DNA of 64,000 bases, from the NCBI GenBank assembly GCA_038363925.1, contig JAQQWL010000015.1:1798001-1862000 (forward strand). Reading direction: 5' to 3'. This document shows, piece by piece, positions 24,150 to 35,500 of this stretch. This stretch comes from Apiospora phragmitis (lineage: Eukaryota; Ascomycota; Sordariomycetes; Amphisphaeriales; Apiosporaceae). Each line of letters opens with the position of its first letter. Within the stretch, counting starts at the first letter, position 1. Both the position numbers and the translations under genes were made by a program. The notes beneath the pieces were generated by a model that saw only the letters and a list, made by a program, of their open reading frames with translations, did not search any database and was not told the DNA's origin.

Positions 24150-24826
24150 GTTGGAAGACGGCAAGACCAATGGCACCCGAAACCAAGAGGATTAGGTATT
24201 CGGCCGGAAAAGATGGAGGGGGGTGGGTGATGAATGGGGTCAAACGGGTAATGAGAATGATAAAGGGACAGAATAGCTGCTTCCTTCGTCTCGCCTAAAG
24301 ATTGCCATGAAGCTCGCTCTCTAGCTAAGAAATATTTTCGTAGTGCATCCCCGGGCACCAGCCAATCATTGGGCGCTAAGATACCCGTACACCTCAATCG
24401 GATTGGCCCCAATTGAGCTGCTGCCCCACCATAGCAACGGGCAAGCTGCATCACCACTTTGTCATGGCCCTCAGATACATCGTGATTCGTTTCTAGTATT
24501 ACGGCGCCTACCAAAAAAAGACGACAAAGAACGTAAAACATATAACACCGGGAGTTCCTAGGTCTTCACCGACCCTAGTGCTAGTTTGGCTCTTTAAGCT
24601 CTTGTCTGGGGAGAGAGACCTTGTGCAACAAAGTGTCCCAGAAACGGAAGAAGACCCAGCACTGCCGCACGAACTATGCCTATAAAACTAAAGCGAAACG
24701 GACTAAAACGGTGCTCAGCACCGTACCCTACCATTGTGCACTCGGTCGAGTTGACTGCTTCACGACTCCAGCGGCTTAGGTCTGTTAGGTGAAGGAAGGT
24801 AAAACAGCATGTATATCCTACTCTCC
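24150..24826. other. Intergenic holding a 5S-like repeat
   Basis: This is the EF-Tu upstream region and the 3' flank of the HET gene. The only recognised element is the 5S-derived repeat at about 24500-24675. Confidence 0.5.
24500..24675 (-). repeat. 5S-rRNA-derived repeat, copy 1
   Basis: On the minus strand, about 24640-24535 resembles the 3' two-thirds of 5S rRNA: CTAGCACTAGGGTCGGTGA, then GACCTAGGAA, then CCCGGTGTTATATGTTTT, ending in T-rich sequence like a Pol III terminator. The 5' third is poorly conserved, so it is a pseudogene or a 5S-derived SINE-like element rather than a working 5S gene. It matches copy 2 at 28955-29118 over about 165 bases, including non-5S flanks (GGCGCC plus A-rich on the plus strand). 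Confidence 0.6.
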
Positions 24827-26734
24827 CTATTCAAGGACAAACTTGGCAAATTCGTTTCCACGTTCACCTTGTACAGCCTCGCCATCCATGAAACCATGGG
24901 TATAGCTGTAAAGTTAACAAATCACTCCAGATTTTCACGACAAAAGGGGGGAAAGGGGGATCTCTTACCATTGCCCAACTAGTTTGAAAGTCCCTCTTTC
25001 TCCCACCGGCCTCAGGACAAACGGAACTTCGCCACCGAGGAGGACACAGACCTCGTCGCCCGTCTTCAAGGTAGGAGGGCCTATACCCATGTGTCCCTGC
25101 TCGGTCACAAAGAACCTTCGACCACTCAGTGCAGTTTCGCCATATTCGATTTGCTTTTCCATGGCATCGATCAGACGCTTTGTGGCTGCCGCATCTCGTG
25201 GGGGGACCAGGCTGTCAGGCCTATTCAGCCTACGCCTCCTGTCTCGCGGGTTGTTGTTCAACGTCAATCCGGGATGGTAGTGGATAATCCTGCAGTCCAG
25301 ATTCACCGTTCGCCAGAAAGCATCCTTCCCCGTTTCACTCTCCATGCAGCCGGGTATGGTCTGGTCCAACATGGCTCTCCACTCATCTAGAACCGGTCTC
25401 CAGGGCTCCGTCTTCGGGTTTTTTGGGGGCTTGACGGCCAACTGCGCAGACCCTGTCTATACGAATGCCCTTGAGCGTGAGTAACGATTCGTCAAGGGAA
25501 AACTCCATCTGCGCTTTCACAAGCTTCCCGTGGTGCTTTACAGCTGCACCAAAAAGAAGCCCAACCGCGGAGGAGTCAACCTTGTCCTCTGGGGATGCAC
25601 CGCGAATGTAGCATATCCCTCGGAGTCCGTCGTCCGTCAACATCTGTAGATTAGGCACCCACGATGGCATTTCTGGAGGGTTTTCCTTGGTCGAGTCCAG
25701 AAGGTGTAAACTCGAAGGTCCCCAAAATAGTGCAACACCGATCTCATGGCCTTCGTATAGACTTGTGCGACAGAGTGGTTGTAGTTGACGGGGACTGTGA
25801 TGCCACTGGTTATCAGACCAAGGCCGCCGTAGACCTTGTCCCGAGGATCGGTGGCCTTTCGACGGATGGTGTACTCGATCATCAGTGATAATGGTATTGT
25901 GGTACGAGACCATCTTTTGTCCCGGATCTTTCTCACAATATTAGCTTGCACGAGTAGCTGTGGGAGACGATAGTGCATTTGTTGCCGAAGCTCACTCGGC
26001 AAGGTGTCCTGGCGAGTATGCACGGTATACACAGTGCAGAGCTTCGAGATGTCCTCGAAACATGTCCAACATATCTCTTTTCGACCCATCTTCATCACGA
26101 CCCGATCGGCTAAAACAACTTCTTGCAACGTCCAAACCCTTCCCTACCAATCTCTGGTGAACAGAAAACTGATGCCTCCAAGAATTTTCCATCCATCAGG
26201 CCGTGTATCGATCGAGCCAAAGAGGCCTGCTAGCTTGGTATAATACTCTTCTTTCCAAGCAACACCGTTGCCGATTCTTGATTCAATCTCACCTTTACTT
26301 TTGGAGATTGTAACTAAGTAATCCATAGCAGCGTCGGTGGAAACGTTGGGTATTTCGACACCTTCACCAAGCCAAACGACGGCCTGTCTGGCTCCAGCGT
26401 AGATTTTCTCCATCCTTGATACCTGATCAGCACGTTCTTCTTTGCTTGTCTGATTGATACAAAGAGCGTCTATCCATAGGAAGCGTTTTTTATTCGGCAG
26501 GCGAAGCGACTGTAAGGCGCGGAATAGGTTGTAGCCAATGTGATGGACCTGCCCGCCGATAAGAATAGGGGCGATGGCCTTGTCTACCCCCCATGTATAG
26601 GACAAGGCCTCATAGTCCTTACTGCTTGTGATTCGCCGTCGAAATAAACAGCAGCTGATCCGGTAGTCCGGGGATATCCATGGTTCGAGGACAAGGAGTC
26701 CGAAACTTGCGTGCATCCTCGGGGTCGTCGACAA
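24827..26734 (-). pseudogene. HET-domain protein, disrupted
   Basis: This encodes a heterokaryon-incompatibility (HET) domain protein. It starts MSTTPRMHASFGLLVLEPW and has the HET signatures YEALSYTWG, LWIDALCINQ and AVVWLGEG. A middle region follows (TLQEVVLADRVV, TDPRDKVYGGLGLI), and the C-terminal tail ends CYTHGFMDGEAV. The last exon (24905-24827) joins through a GTAAGA ... TTACAG intron (24968-24906). The coding sequence is broken by an in-frame TAG at 26144-26146, where Tyr/Phe is expected in DW-x-GRVWTLQE. It is also broken by a one-base loss near 25701 and another frame change near 25440. HET proteins trigger cell death on non-self fusion and decay often, so a true pseudogene is possible. 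Sequence error is the alternative. Confidence 0.8.
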
Positions 26735-27241
26735 CTTATATCAGGGTTTCCCCAATCGAATTCATGGCTTCCGATCCACTAGTCAGATAGGGTCTCTTCT
26801 TAATAGAGGTGCGTGACCAGCGTCTTTAGCAGCAGGTTGTCAGGTTCTAATGGTATCTGATCTACCATGTAGGCCAAGTCGGAAGGGCCTGTTCTGAAGA
26901 GTTTCAATTCCAGTGAAATTCATAGGGTTTGAATCAGTACCTGAGGAATTAATCAAGAAACAGAACCAACTATCTCAGTCATAGCGAATATTGAGGAGCA
27001 TTTCGATGGATGAGGGGTAACGGGCAGCGGTCCTATCAGCAATCACTGCAAAGACAGAGCACGGAGATGATATATGATTTATTCATATAAGGGGGTATTT
27101 TATTATTAAATTATCGTATTTTATCGTATTAGATATAAAGACCATGCGTAAATAACTGAGCTGAAGTGAAACGTATATATGCACCATGCTCCTCTAGTTC
27201 TTACCTATTTCCCAGGCGCGAGTCGACGTAAGATCAGTCCA
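26735..27241. other. Intergenic, AT-rich patch
   Basis: No gene is seen. An AT-rich patch at about 27065-27140 contains the duplicated motif ATCGTATTTT / ATCGTATTAG. Confidence 0.4.
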
Positions 27242-28841
27242 TCACCATGTATACGGCAGCCGGTACTTCTCGGCCACGGCCTCGCTCTCGTCCGCCTCGG
27301 CCCACTTCTCCATCCCGCCCTGGACGCCCCGCCCGTCCACCGTCCACGTCCCGTCCTCGACCCGCCGGACCCAGTGCTCCAAGACGCGGAAGAGCTCGAC
27401 CTCGTGCCGCCCCTCGAAGACGTTGCAGCTCCTCTGGTACAGGCCCGCGGCCAGGCCCTCACACTCGACGCCCGGCGGCTGCTCTAGCAGGAACCCGTCC
27501 GTCGACTTGGCGTGGTGCTGGGTCCGGCCGGCCAGGACCGGGTCAGGCAACAAGAGCCGACACGAATCGTCGTAGTTCGGGTTGTCCTTCTTGTGCTCCG
27601 AGATCTAGAGACCGCTCGGGAACGACGGCTTCATCCGCGCCTGGTACGGGGCCGCGAACGGGTTCCATGTCCCGCCCGGGAAGGTGGTGAGTGCGGCCGT
27701 GCTATCGCTGAGCTCGCCGCGGAAGAGGAGAATCGGAGGGTACTGTTGCTCGTCATCCACCCCTCGAACGGCTGCTTCATTGCTACATCGTCATGATTCG
27801 GTATGCGCAGACCGGGGGCGACAAAGAGGAGCTCTGGACGGGCGGAAGCGAGAAGGCCGTCCGCTTGGCGGAGGAATTTGACAAGGAAGCTGTTTTCCGA
27901 GGCTTGGTTCGTCGAGACGAGCTTTTCGGCAACGGACGTCATACCCACAATAACTCCTTCGTCCTCAGGAGTACCCGGGCGCGGCCCCTCTCCTACAAGC
28001 TCGGCGGTCCTTGTTGGAGGAGGCATCCGTTTCTCGATAGCATCGAGTAAGTTCCCAAGAGCTGTAACACTTCGATCCAAGATGGCCTGGCTGTGAGGTT
28101 TCAAGAGCCATGGTCTTTGGTAAGGCCAGCCCTTCGGCTTCCAAGTCCCGGCAATGACGGCGTCGCGATTCCGGAATATGTACTCCAGGTTCGCGGCCGC
28201 GGGATCCTCGACGGCGATCTTGCCGAGGTCGTTCATGTCCAAATACGCGGCAAAGATGTCTTGCAAAGGTACCCAAGGACGCTGACTCGGTTCCACAATG
28301 GTGTCATCAATAGTCAAAGACTGCACGCGCCGGCCCTTCAAGGTGTGTTGGTCAAAGCTGGATTAAGGAAAGCGAACACACGATATTAGCTCAGCTTCAG
28401 GCGGATGGATATTGCAAAGGCGACGAACATGAGGCCGACCGGGTGGCTCATCAGCGAAGTGGCATGGTACAGGATACCGTAGCGGTCTGCGTCCGGCTCC
28501 TCGGGGTCGAAGACAGTCCTGATCCAGTCGGGGAAAATGGACCCTGGCCACGACATGCCGGACAAGTAGTAGAAGAAATTAGTGCCGATGACTTGGTCAT
28601 GCAGATCAGGCCGGACGGTTCGGGCTTGCTTCAGGAACTCGATGAGCTGAGGGGCCAGCCTCGAAGCTACTCCCGTGGCATTGCATTCTAAGCCGTGTGT
28701 GTCCCACCATGTCGCCGTGCTCTCCTCGTAGGGGAGGCCTGTTGCGAGTCCCTCCCAACCGCGACACATAATCTCGTTTTGGAGGAAGGCGCTCAAGTCA
28801 GCGTCGAAGACGGCAGCGGCGGCATTTACGGTGGTACTCAT
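27242..28841 (-). CDS. Unrecognised fungal protein, two exons, disrupted
   Basis: I do not recognise the family. Exon 1 (28841-28429) and exon 2 (28357-27242) join across a 71-nt intron (GTTCGT ... ATCCAG, branch GCTAAT) so that HPVGL-I-FDQHTLKG stays in frame. The product of about 510 residues starts MSTTVNAAAAVFDADLSAFL. It is soluble-looking, with no signal peptide and no clear nucleotide-binding motif. Conspicuous blocks are TIDDTIVEPSQRPWVPLQD, GTWNPFAAPYQARMKPSFP, ISEHKKDNPNYDDSCRLLL and YQRSCNVFEGRHEVELF. The reading is broken by one missing G at 27760-27763 and by an in-frame TAG at 27605-27607, where GAG (Glu) would fit. The blocks read as real protein. It lies between the HET gene and the second 5S-like repeat. 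Confidence 0.6.
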
Positions 28842-29575
28842 GATAATGATGACTAGCCAGTATATTATGACACGAACAGTTAGGACGTGAAGGGGGATAT
28901 CCCATTTCTAGGTTCTGCCTGGGAGATTTGAGTAATACATACTTACTACCAAAGGAAAGGCGCCAAAAAGACAAAATTATATAACACCGAGGATTCCCAG
29001 GTCGTCACCGGCTTTGATATTAATTCGGCTCTAAGCTCTTATTTAGGGGGAGAGCGGATACCGACTTTGTGCAAATAACGTGTCCTAGAAAGGGAAGACA
29101 CAGCACCGCCGTAAGAGCCGACCGACCCCACCACCAAAAAAAGCCGACTTGATTGACTTTCGCTCAACCCTTTTTTATGCCTTCAACGCCCGTCTGCAAT
29201 GATCACATCACTTCCGCAATAGCGAGTTCAGCACCATCTGCAACCCATACAGTCGTTCTTGAAAGACGCGTTTTTTTCGCTTTATACACCACCTTTCAAA
29301 AGTCCGATCATCAAGTCTCACTGTGGCCATCTACTGACCCTGTTGCATCCGTCGTCGCGTTTGGATCATTATATGCTGCAGTAGGCGGTTGCGCAGAAGC
29401 ACATTCGATAAGCTTCCTGACTACCTAATGTCAAGGTCATGTGTAATGTATTCGCGACCCGAAACGTGAATGAAATTCCATCTCTAATAGTAGATTATAA
29501 TTCCAATACTATTTATCTTTGGCGCCTGGCATGCGTCGAATGTTCTCGTATAGTGTATCCGCCCTACCCCCCTTA
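28842..29575. other. Intergenic holding a 5S-like repeat
   Basis: Upstream of the orphan gene and downstream of the PKS. The only recognised element is the second 5S-derived repeat; no frame has a motif. Confidence 0.5.
28955..29118 (-). repeat. 5S-rRNA-derived repeat, copy 2
   Basis: On the minus strand, about 29085-28975 reads TCCGCTCTCCC (5S loop region), AAGAGCTTAGAGCC, then GCCGGTGACGACCTGGGAAT, then CTCGGTGTTATA, and ends in T-rich sequence. These match conserved parts of fungal 5S rRNA. The copy is degenerate at the 5' end. It is in the same orientation as copy 1, about 4.45 kb away, and shares the non-5S flank GGCGCC plus A-run. Confidence 0.62.
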
Positions 29576-32500
29576 TCAACTTTTCCTCTTTACCTGTGAG
29601 CACCCCTCAATAAGCTCCGCCACCTTCCTCACCGTGCTCCCGCCCACGATCTCGAACACGGGCAGGTTGGCCGCGAACTCCCTCGCGATCCAGTTCCGCA
29701 GCTCGACGCCGACCAGCGAGTCGACCCCGAACGCGTGCAGCGGCCGCTCGGTATCAACGTCGTCCGGCTCGAGCGCCAGCGCGCGCGCCAGCCGCCGCGT
29801 CAGCATCGCCACGACGACGGCCGTCCGCGCCTCGGCCGTGCCGGCCTGTCGGAAGAGGGCGCCGGGGCTGCTCCTCGTGGTGCTGTACTTGGTAGCGTCT
29901 GCAGATGCGGACGGTCTGTGCTGGAAGTACGCGAAGAGGGGCCGCTCCATGATCTCGGGCGGCTCCAGGGAGCGGGCGAGGAAGTCGGGGGTGTGTGGAG
30001 ACCCATGACGATCTGAGGCGGGCTGGTGCTGGCGGCGGCGGCGGGGTCGCAGCATATGTCGAGGAGGGCGAGGATCTCGCGCGCGTCGACTTGGCCGAGG
30101 CCTTGCGCGCCGCCCGCGAAGTGGCGTTTCAGGCGGTCCGTCTCGGCGACCACGCCGACGTCGCCTACAACGCCGAGGTCGATTGCGGTCGTTCGTGAGC
30201 CGTGGCGGGAACGCCAATGGGCTAGTTCGTCTTGGAATGTGCAGCCGGCGGCGTAGTTGCTCTGCCCTGGGTTTCCGACGATGCCGGAGACGGAGGAGAG
30301 CAGGATCATGAAGTCTAAACTGCCCAAGAGAGTATGGACATTCCAGGACGTGGCCACTTTGGAGCGCATGGTTCGAACCCACTGGGAGTGTGTCATATTC
30401 TCGAAAAGGGCGTCCTGGGAAAGCTACTGTTAATATAGGGCTAAGGGACCAAGATGACGCCCAGCACTTACATTTAGGACCATGGCCGAATTAATACATC
30501 CGCGAATAGGAGGCATCGACTTTCCCCATTTGTCCAGAGCTTCAGAGAGTGATTCGAATGAAGCAACGTCACACTTGGGCGTTATAATAGTAACGTTCTT
30601 CGCCCGCAGGTCGCTCACAGCCTTTGCAGCTGCATCAGAGGCCGCACCCGACCTTGAAGGGACAATCAGGTTCTTTGCCCCCCTGGAAACCATCCATGCG
30701 AGGATGGAGCGTCCAATTCCCCCGAGACCCCCTACGACAAGATAGGACGATTCTCCATCAAACCTCCAAGTTCGACGGGTAATCAAAGATTTCTGAAGCG
30801 CGTTAGCTGCGTATGGCTACTTAATGTTTGGAATAATGTCCCGGACGTTGCAAAACTGGACTTACCTGCACTTTTGTCAAAGGGTTGATAGAAATGACGA
30901 CACGACCCGAGTTCTTTCCGCTCTGGATGTACCTAAACGCATCCTCTACAGACCCAACATCGTACGTATTCAAGGGCTTGGGATGGTGGAGCCCGCCATC
31001 GATAGCCATGGCCATGGTCTTATGCAGCAACTCTCTAGCCATGTCCTTTCTTTGCAGTAACATGTGTAAAATATCTACGGCAGTAAATGTTGCGTTGTTT
31101 GCGAAGGAGGCCATAGATAAAGACCCGTTAGCATTGATGTCCACCTTGCCGATTTCAATGAAGCGGCCGTAGGGGGCAATGCACTCCCAGGAGGATCGCA
31201 GGCCCTCGCCGATGAGCGAGTTCAGCACCACATCTACGCCATAGCCATCGGTGAGCCGCATGATGGCCTTGGCGAACGTGTTATTGCCGCTCCGGCTGTA
31301 GAAGATGTGGTCTGCCGGGATTCCGTATTGGTCAATAAGCAGCTGCTTCTTCACGTCGTACCCAACGGTAGCAAACACCTCAGCGCCCACCCTCTGGGCG
31401 AGTTGGATGGCGAGCTGACCCGTGGCACCCGCGGCGGAATGGATCAGGATCTTCTCCCTCTCCCCAACCGCGTCACGTTCGTCAGCGAATGCCACGCCGT
31501 CATGGCGGGGTTGATCAGGGCACACGCCTCCTCGAACGAGATCGAGGCCGGGATCCGGACCACGTCCGCCTCGGTGCCGCGGGGATACATGCGCATGCAG
31601 TCGACGATGCACATGCAGACGCGATCGCCGGGCGACACAGAGGTGCATTGATCGCCGACCCGGGTGACGACGCCGGCACAGTCGCTTCCAAAGTACGGCT
31701 CCTCCAATCGGCCTAGGGCGCCGAAGACGTCTCGGAAATTGACCGCCCAGCTTTTGGCCTCGATCTCGACATCGGTCGGGCCGAGATTTTTGTAGTGGTC
31801 GCTGTCCTCGATAAATTGGAGGGTGTCGAGCTGACCCCTGGTTTGGATCGCTAGCTTTAGAGGAGGGCCGGGTAGCCAAGAGGCGCTCTTGGTTTCGGGC
31901 GAGATCGAAGAGGACAGTTCGTGGCTGAGGTGGCCGTCCTCGATAAGTCGCCCGGTCAGGATATATCCGTCTTTGATGACATATTCAAGCTCGGACGAAC
32001 TGCTAGTCCTGAAGGAGGAGTCAATAATTGTAGAAATCTGAGACACGCAGCTTGCAATGTCCCGTGGTATCTCGTCCAGCGAGAGACTGACGATGCGTTT
32101 GTTGTTGAACTCGGCACGCAGCGTACGCAAGAATCCGTCCTTGATGCCGTTTTGGGGGTAGATATTCGCATTCTGTCCATCACCACCAGCATCTCCAGAT
32201 GTAACCCATAGCAAATTATTCGATTGTTGTACCATCCAACTGATCCAGTCGAAGGTTGATGCAGACACGTCAGTCAACAAGGGATTGCCGAGTTCGGCGA
32301 GAAACACCACATAGTCGGCAGTGTCAACTTGCAAGTCAGTCGAGCCAGTGAGTGGGATGGTGACTGGCTGGCATTTTAGCATCTCGGCTAAAGTTCTGGT
32401 CAGTGATTTGGCCACCTCGTTCTGGTAGTGGTCCTCTTCGCGCACGATCAGCAAGGCCCTAGTCGCCTCTTGGGCTTCCAGGGGGGTGGGAGGGTTAGTG

Positions 32501-35500
32501 GAGATGATGATGGTAGCACGACGGGAAATATCATCTTCGTCATCCCTGACTAGACCACTCCCGGAGAATCCGCTTTCCCGCAGCGTACTATCCCACTCAG
32601 CCTCTGTCATGGATAGCCCGGTGCGAGCTTCGGTGGTCCTGATCCAGAATTCTGGCAACAAGCCGAGCAGGAAGCTCATCGCAAAACTTCCGGGGATGGC
32701 AGTATCGCAAATGACTAGGTGGCCGCCGGGTTTCAACACCTGTCGGACGTCTGGAAGAATGGATGGCAGACGCCTCATGGCATACAGTGCCCCTCCGACC
32801 AAAACGACATCGAAGCTCGCCGGGGAGAACCCCTGGTCCGCAAAGTCTCGCTCGATATCTAGAGGTTTGAATGTCATGCGGTCCTTGTGGTCCCCCAATC
32901 GCTGGCGCGCAATCTCGAAGGAAGAGTCCGATAGGTCAGTGAAGACGTACTCGGAGAACGCTACACCGCCCGTGTCTCTTTCGATCTGTTCGAAGATGGA
33001 AAGTGCAAGATGAGTTATGGCGCCCGAGCCTCCACCGATCTCGAGGACTCTCAGGGGTGGCGCCTGGTGGACTGCCAGATGAAAGTAGGTCGTCAGTCTC
33101 TGGTCGTGGAAGCGACCTAACAGGTCTTCGTAGAAGTTCCGCGCCAGATCCGACGAACTCAGAAGTTCAGTGGCATTGGCATCGCCCCGTATGAAGGAGA
33201 GGAGATTTTGCGTGACTTGGGCGAAAATCTTCCACGCAGGTCTTTTGACACCCAGCGCTTCGATTTTAATATCCACCTCTGTTTCAGTCATGCCCTCGGA
33301 AGCTTCCTCTTGCATCTTTTTTAGCTCGCCTTTTATGAGCGAAACGTATTCCTTCATGTATGGAGGCGCTTTTGTCCAGTCCGTCTGCAGGATCTGACCA
33401 ATCTTCTGCTGGAAGACCAACCGTAAAGCGGCTTGGAGATCATGAAGATCTTTTCTTGTTGAGTCGTCGCCCGAAAACGGCTTGCATGCGTAGCAAAAAT
33501 GATGTAGCTGATCAGGACTTAGGAGAGAAAGATGAGGTTTCCAGTCGATCCGGTGAAGAAGCTTTCTTGTGTCTTTGTCACTCACGTGGTTGCCTGCAAT
33601 AGGCATTAATTCGAACTTCTCGATGTGACAGAGGCGCGACCCATCATCGGACAAGACTTGGATGGAACTTTCGATGCCTATACCCGATTTTTTGAGGCAC
33701 GACCTTGTCAGCATCCGGATTGTACTGGTACTTGGGTATTGCCATCCCGTTGCCGATATCCAAGCATCGCGGATTCGGTGTGGAATGGTCGTGGGTAGGT
33801 TGCCCGACATCCCGTTGCATGGCGCCGTGTAACATAATTGGAAGGCCGTATCGAGAGTAGCGGGATGGAGAATGCCTCCGTATGGCTCAAATGGAGGCGC
33901 TACATTGACATTGGCCACGACAAGCTTATCGCCATCCCAATAGATATCATCGGCGAGGGAAAAGGCATCGCCATACTTCTGGCCCTGTTCGCGATGCCGC
34001 TGGTAAAAGTACTGCTTACTGATTTGATTTACTGACACCTCCTTGGCGTGAGCATAGTCAGCGACCAGAGCCTGAGAAGCAACTTGAATCTCCTGGCTGT
34101 CATCCACACCATTCGGTGGTTCTTGTTCTTCGACGTGTATCGTAGATTTGAAGCACAAACTCCAGGAGCTATCGGCAACTGCAAATATCTGAACCTCGAA
34201 TCGTAGGTCCGACTTCTCATACGTCTCTCGGAGTGGACGGACGTGTGTAATGACTTCATTATCGGTTTCAGCTCGGATCACTATTGGCTTTAAGAAAGTG
34301 GCTGTTTTGATGCGAAATCCCTGAATAGTGTGACGGGTCCGGACCATCGTTTTTACTGCCTCTATCCCCATGATGATCGATCCGGCAGCGGGAAACAGGG
34401 TGTTCTCGCCCATGACGTGGTCTTCGAGCCAGGGGATCTCGGTGGTTCGTAGTATCTTCCGCCACCTTGGCTCAAGAGGGTTCCAGTCCATTGCAGGCAC
34501 TCCCAGTAGGGGTTGTGGCGAGGCCTCGCGAAGGCGCCAGCCACGGCTTAGTCTAGACTCGTGCCAATGTAGCTGTGAGTGATCGAAAGGGTAAGCAGGT
34601 GCATCCACAAGGAATGGTATTCCCTGAGCGGTTGCTTGCTGTTGGTTGGCCGCCGTGACGGATGCCGAGTGACCGAGTACGAAGAGCTGACCGACGACCC
34701 CCAAAACAGTCTTTACTGGTGACTCGAACTTCGATAAAACCGGTAGGTACGTAGGGCTCTTCCCTTTGTTGGCTTGGATAAGCGTGTCGTTGATAGGCCG
34801 TTTCAACGCCGCATGTGGCCCTATCTCGACGAAGCTAGTCACTGTCTTCAGTCCGTCCGCATTAGGCGCTGCGAAGGCGAGATACCGGAGCGCGTCGGCG
34901 AATCGCACTGGCGAGACAAGATTATCCACCCAATACTGGCGTTTCAATAGACCAGTCGCGGTAATTCTCTGACCAGTTATAGATGAAGCCATGAGGATGC
35001 CGTCATGATCGGATTCACCTGGTTCTAAGGTGCCCAAACACGATGAATATTCCTCAGAAATGGGCACCATGGCGGGTGAGTGATATGCGACACCGGTTTT
35101 GATTTTCCGCGTAAACATCTGGTCTGCTTCCAAGTACTTCTGCAGCTTATCAACGACGGTTTCTGGCCCGGAAAGAGTCACATTTGAGGGGCTGTTGATG
35201 CATGCCACCGTGATATCGGAGCTTAGGGAAACCTTGGCCAGGTATGCGTCCACTTCCGCCTCTGCCATGTTTACGGACATCATACCACCAGCCGCAAGAC
35301 CTTCCACTGTCAAACGTTGAGCTAGTCGTCCACGGTGATATGCGACCTTGCAGGCAGACTGAAAAGAGAGAGCGCCTATGGTGTATGCTGCGGCAATCTC
35401 ACCAGACGAATGGCCGACTACAGCATCGGGAACGATACCAAACCCACGAAGGAGCTCTACAAGAGCTATCTGGAGAATAGTACACAGCGGCTGACTCATC

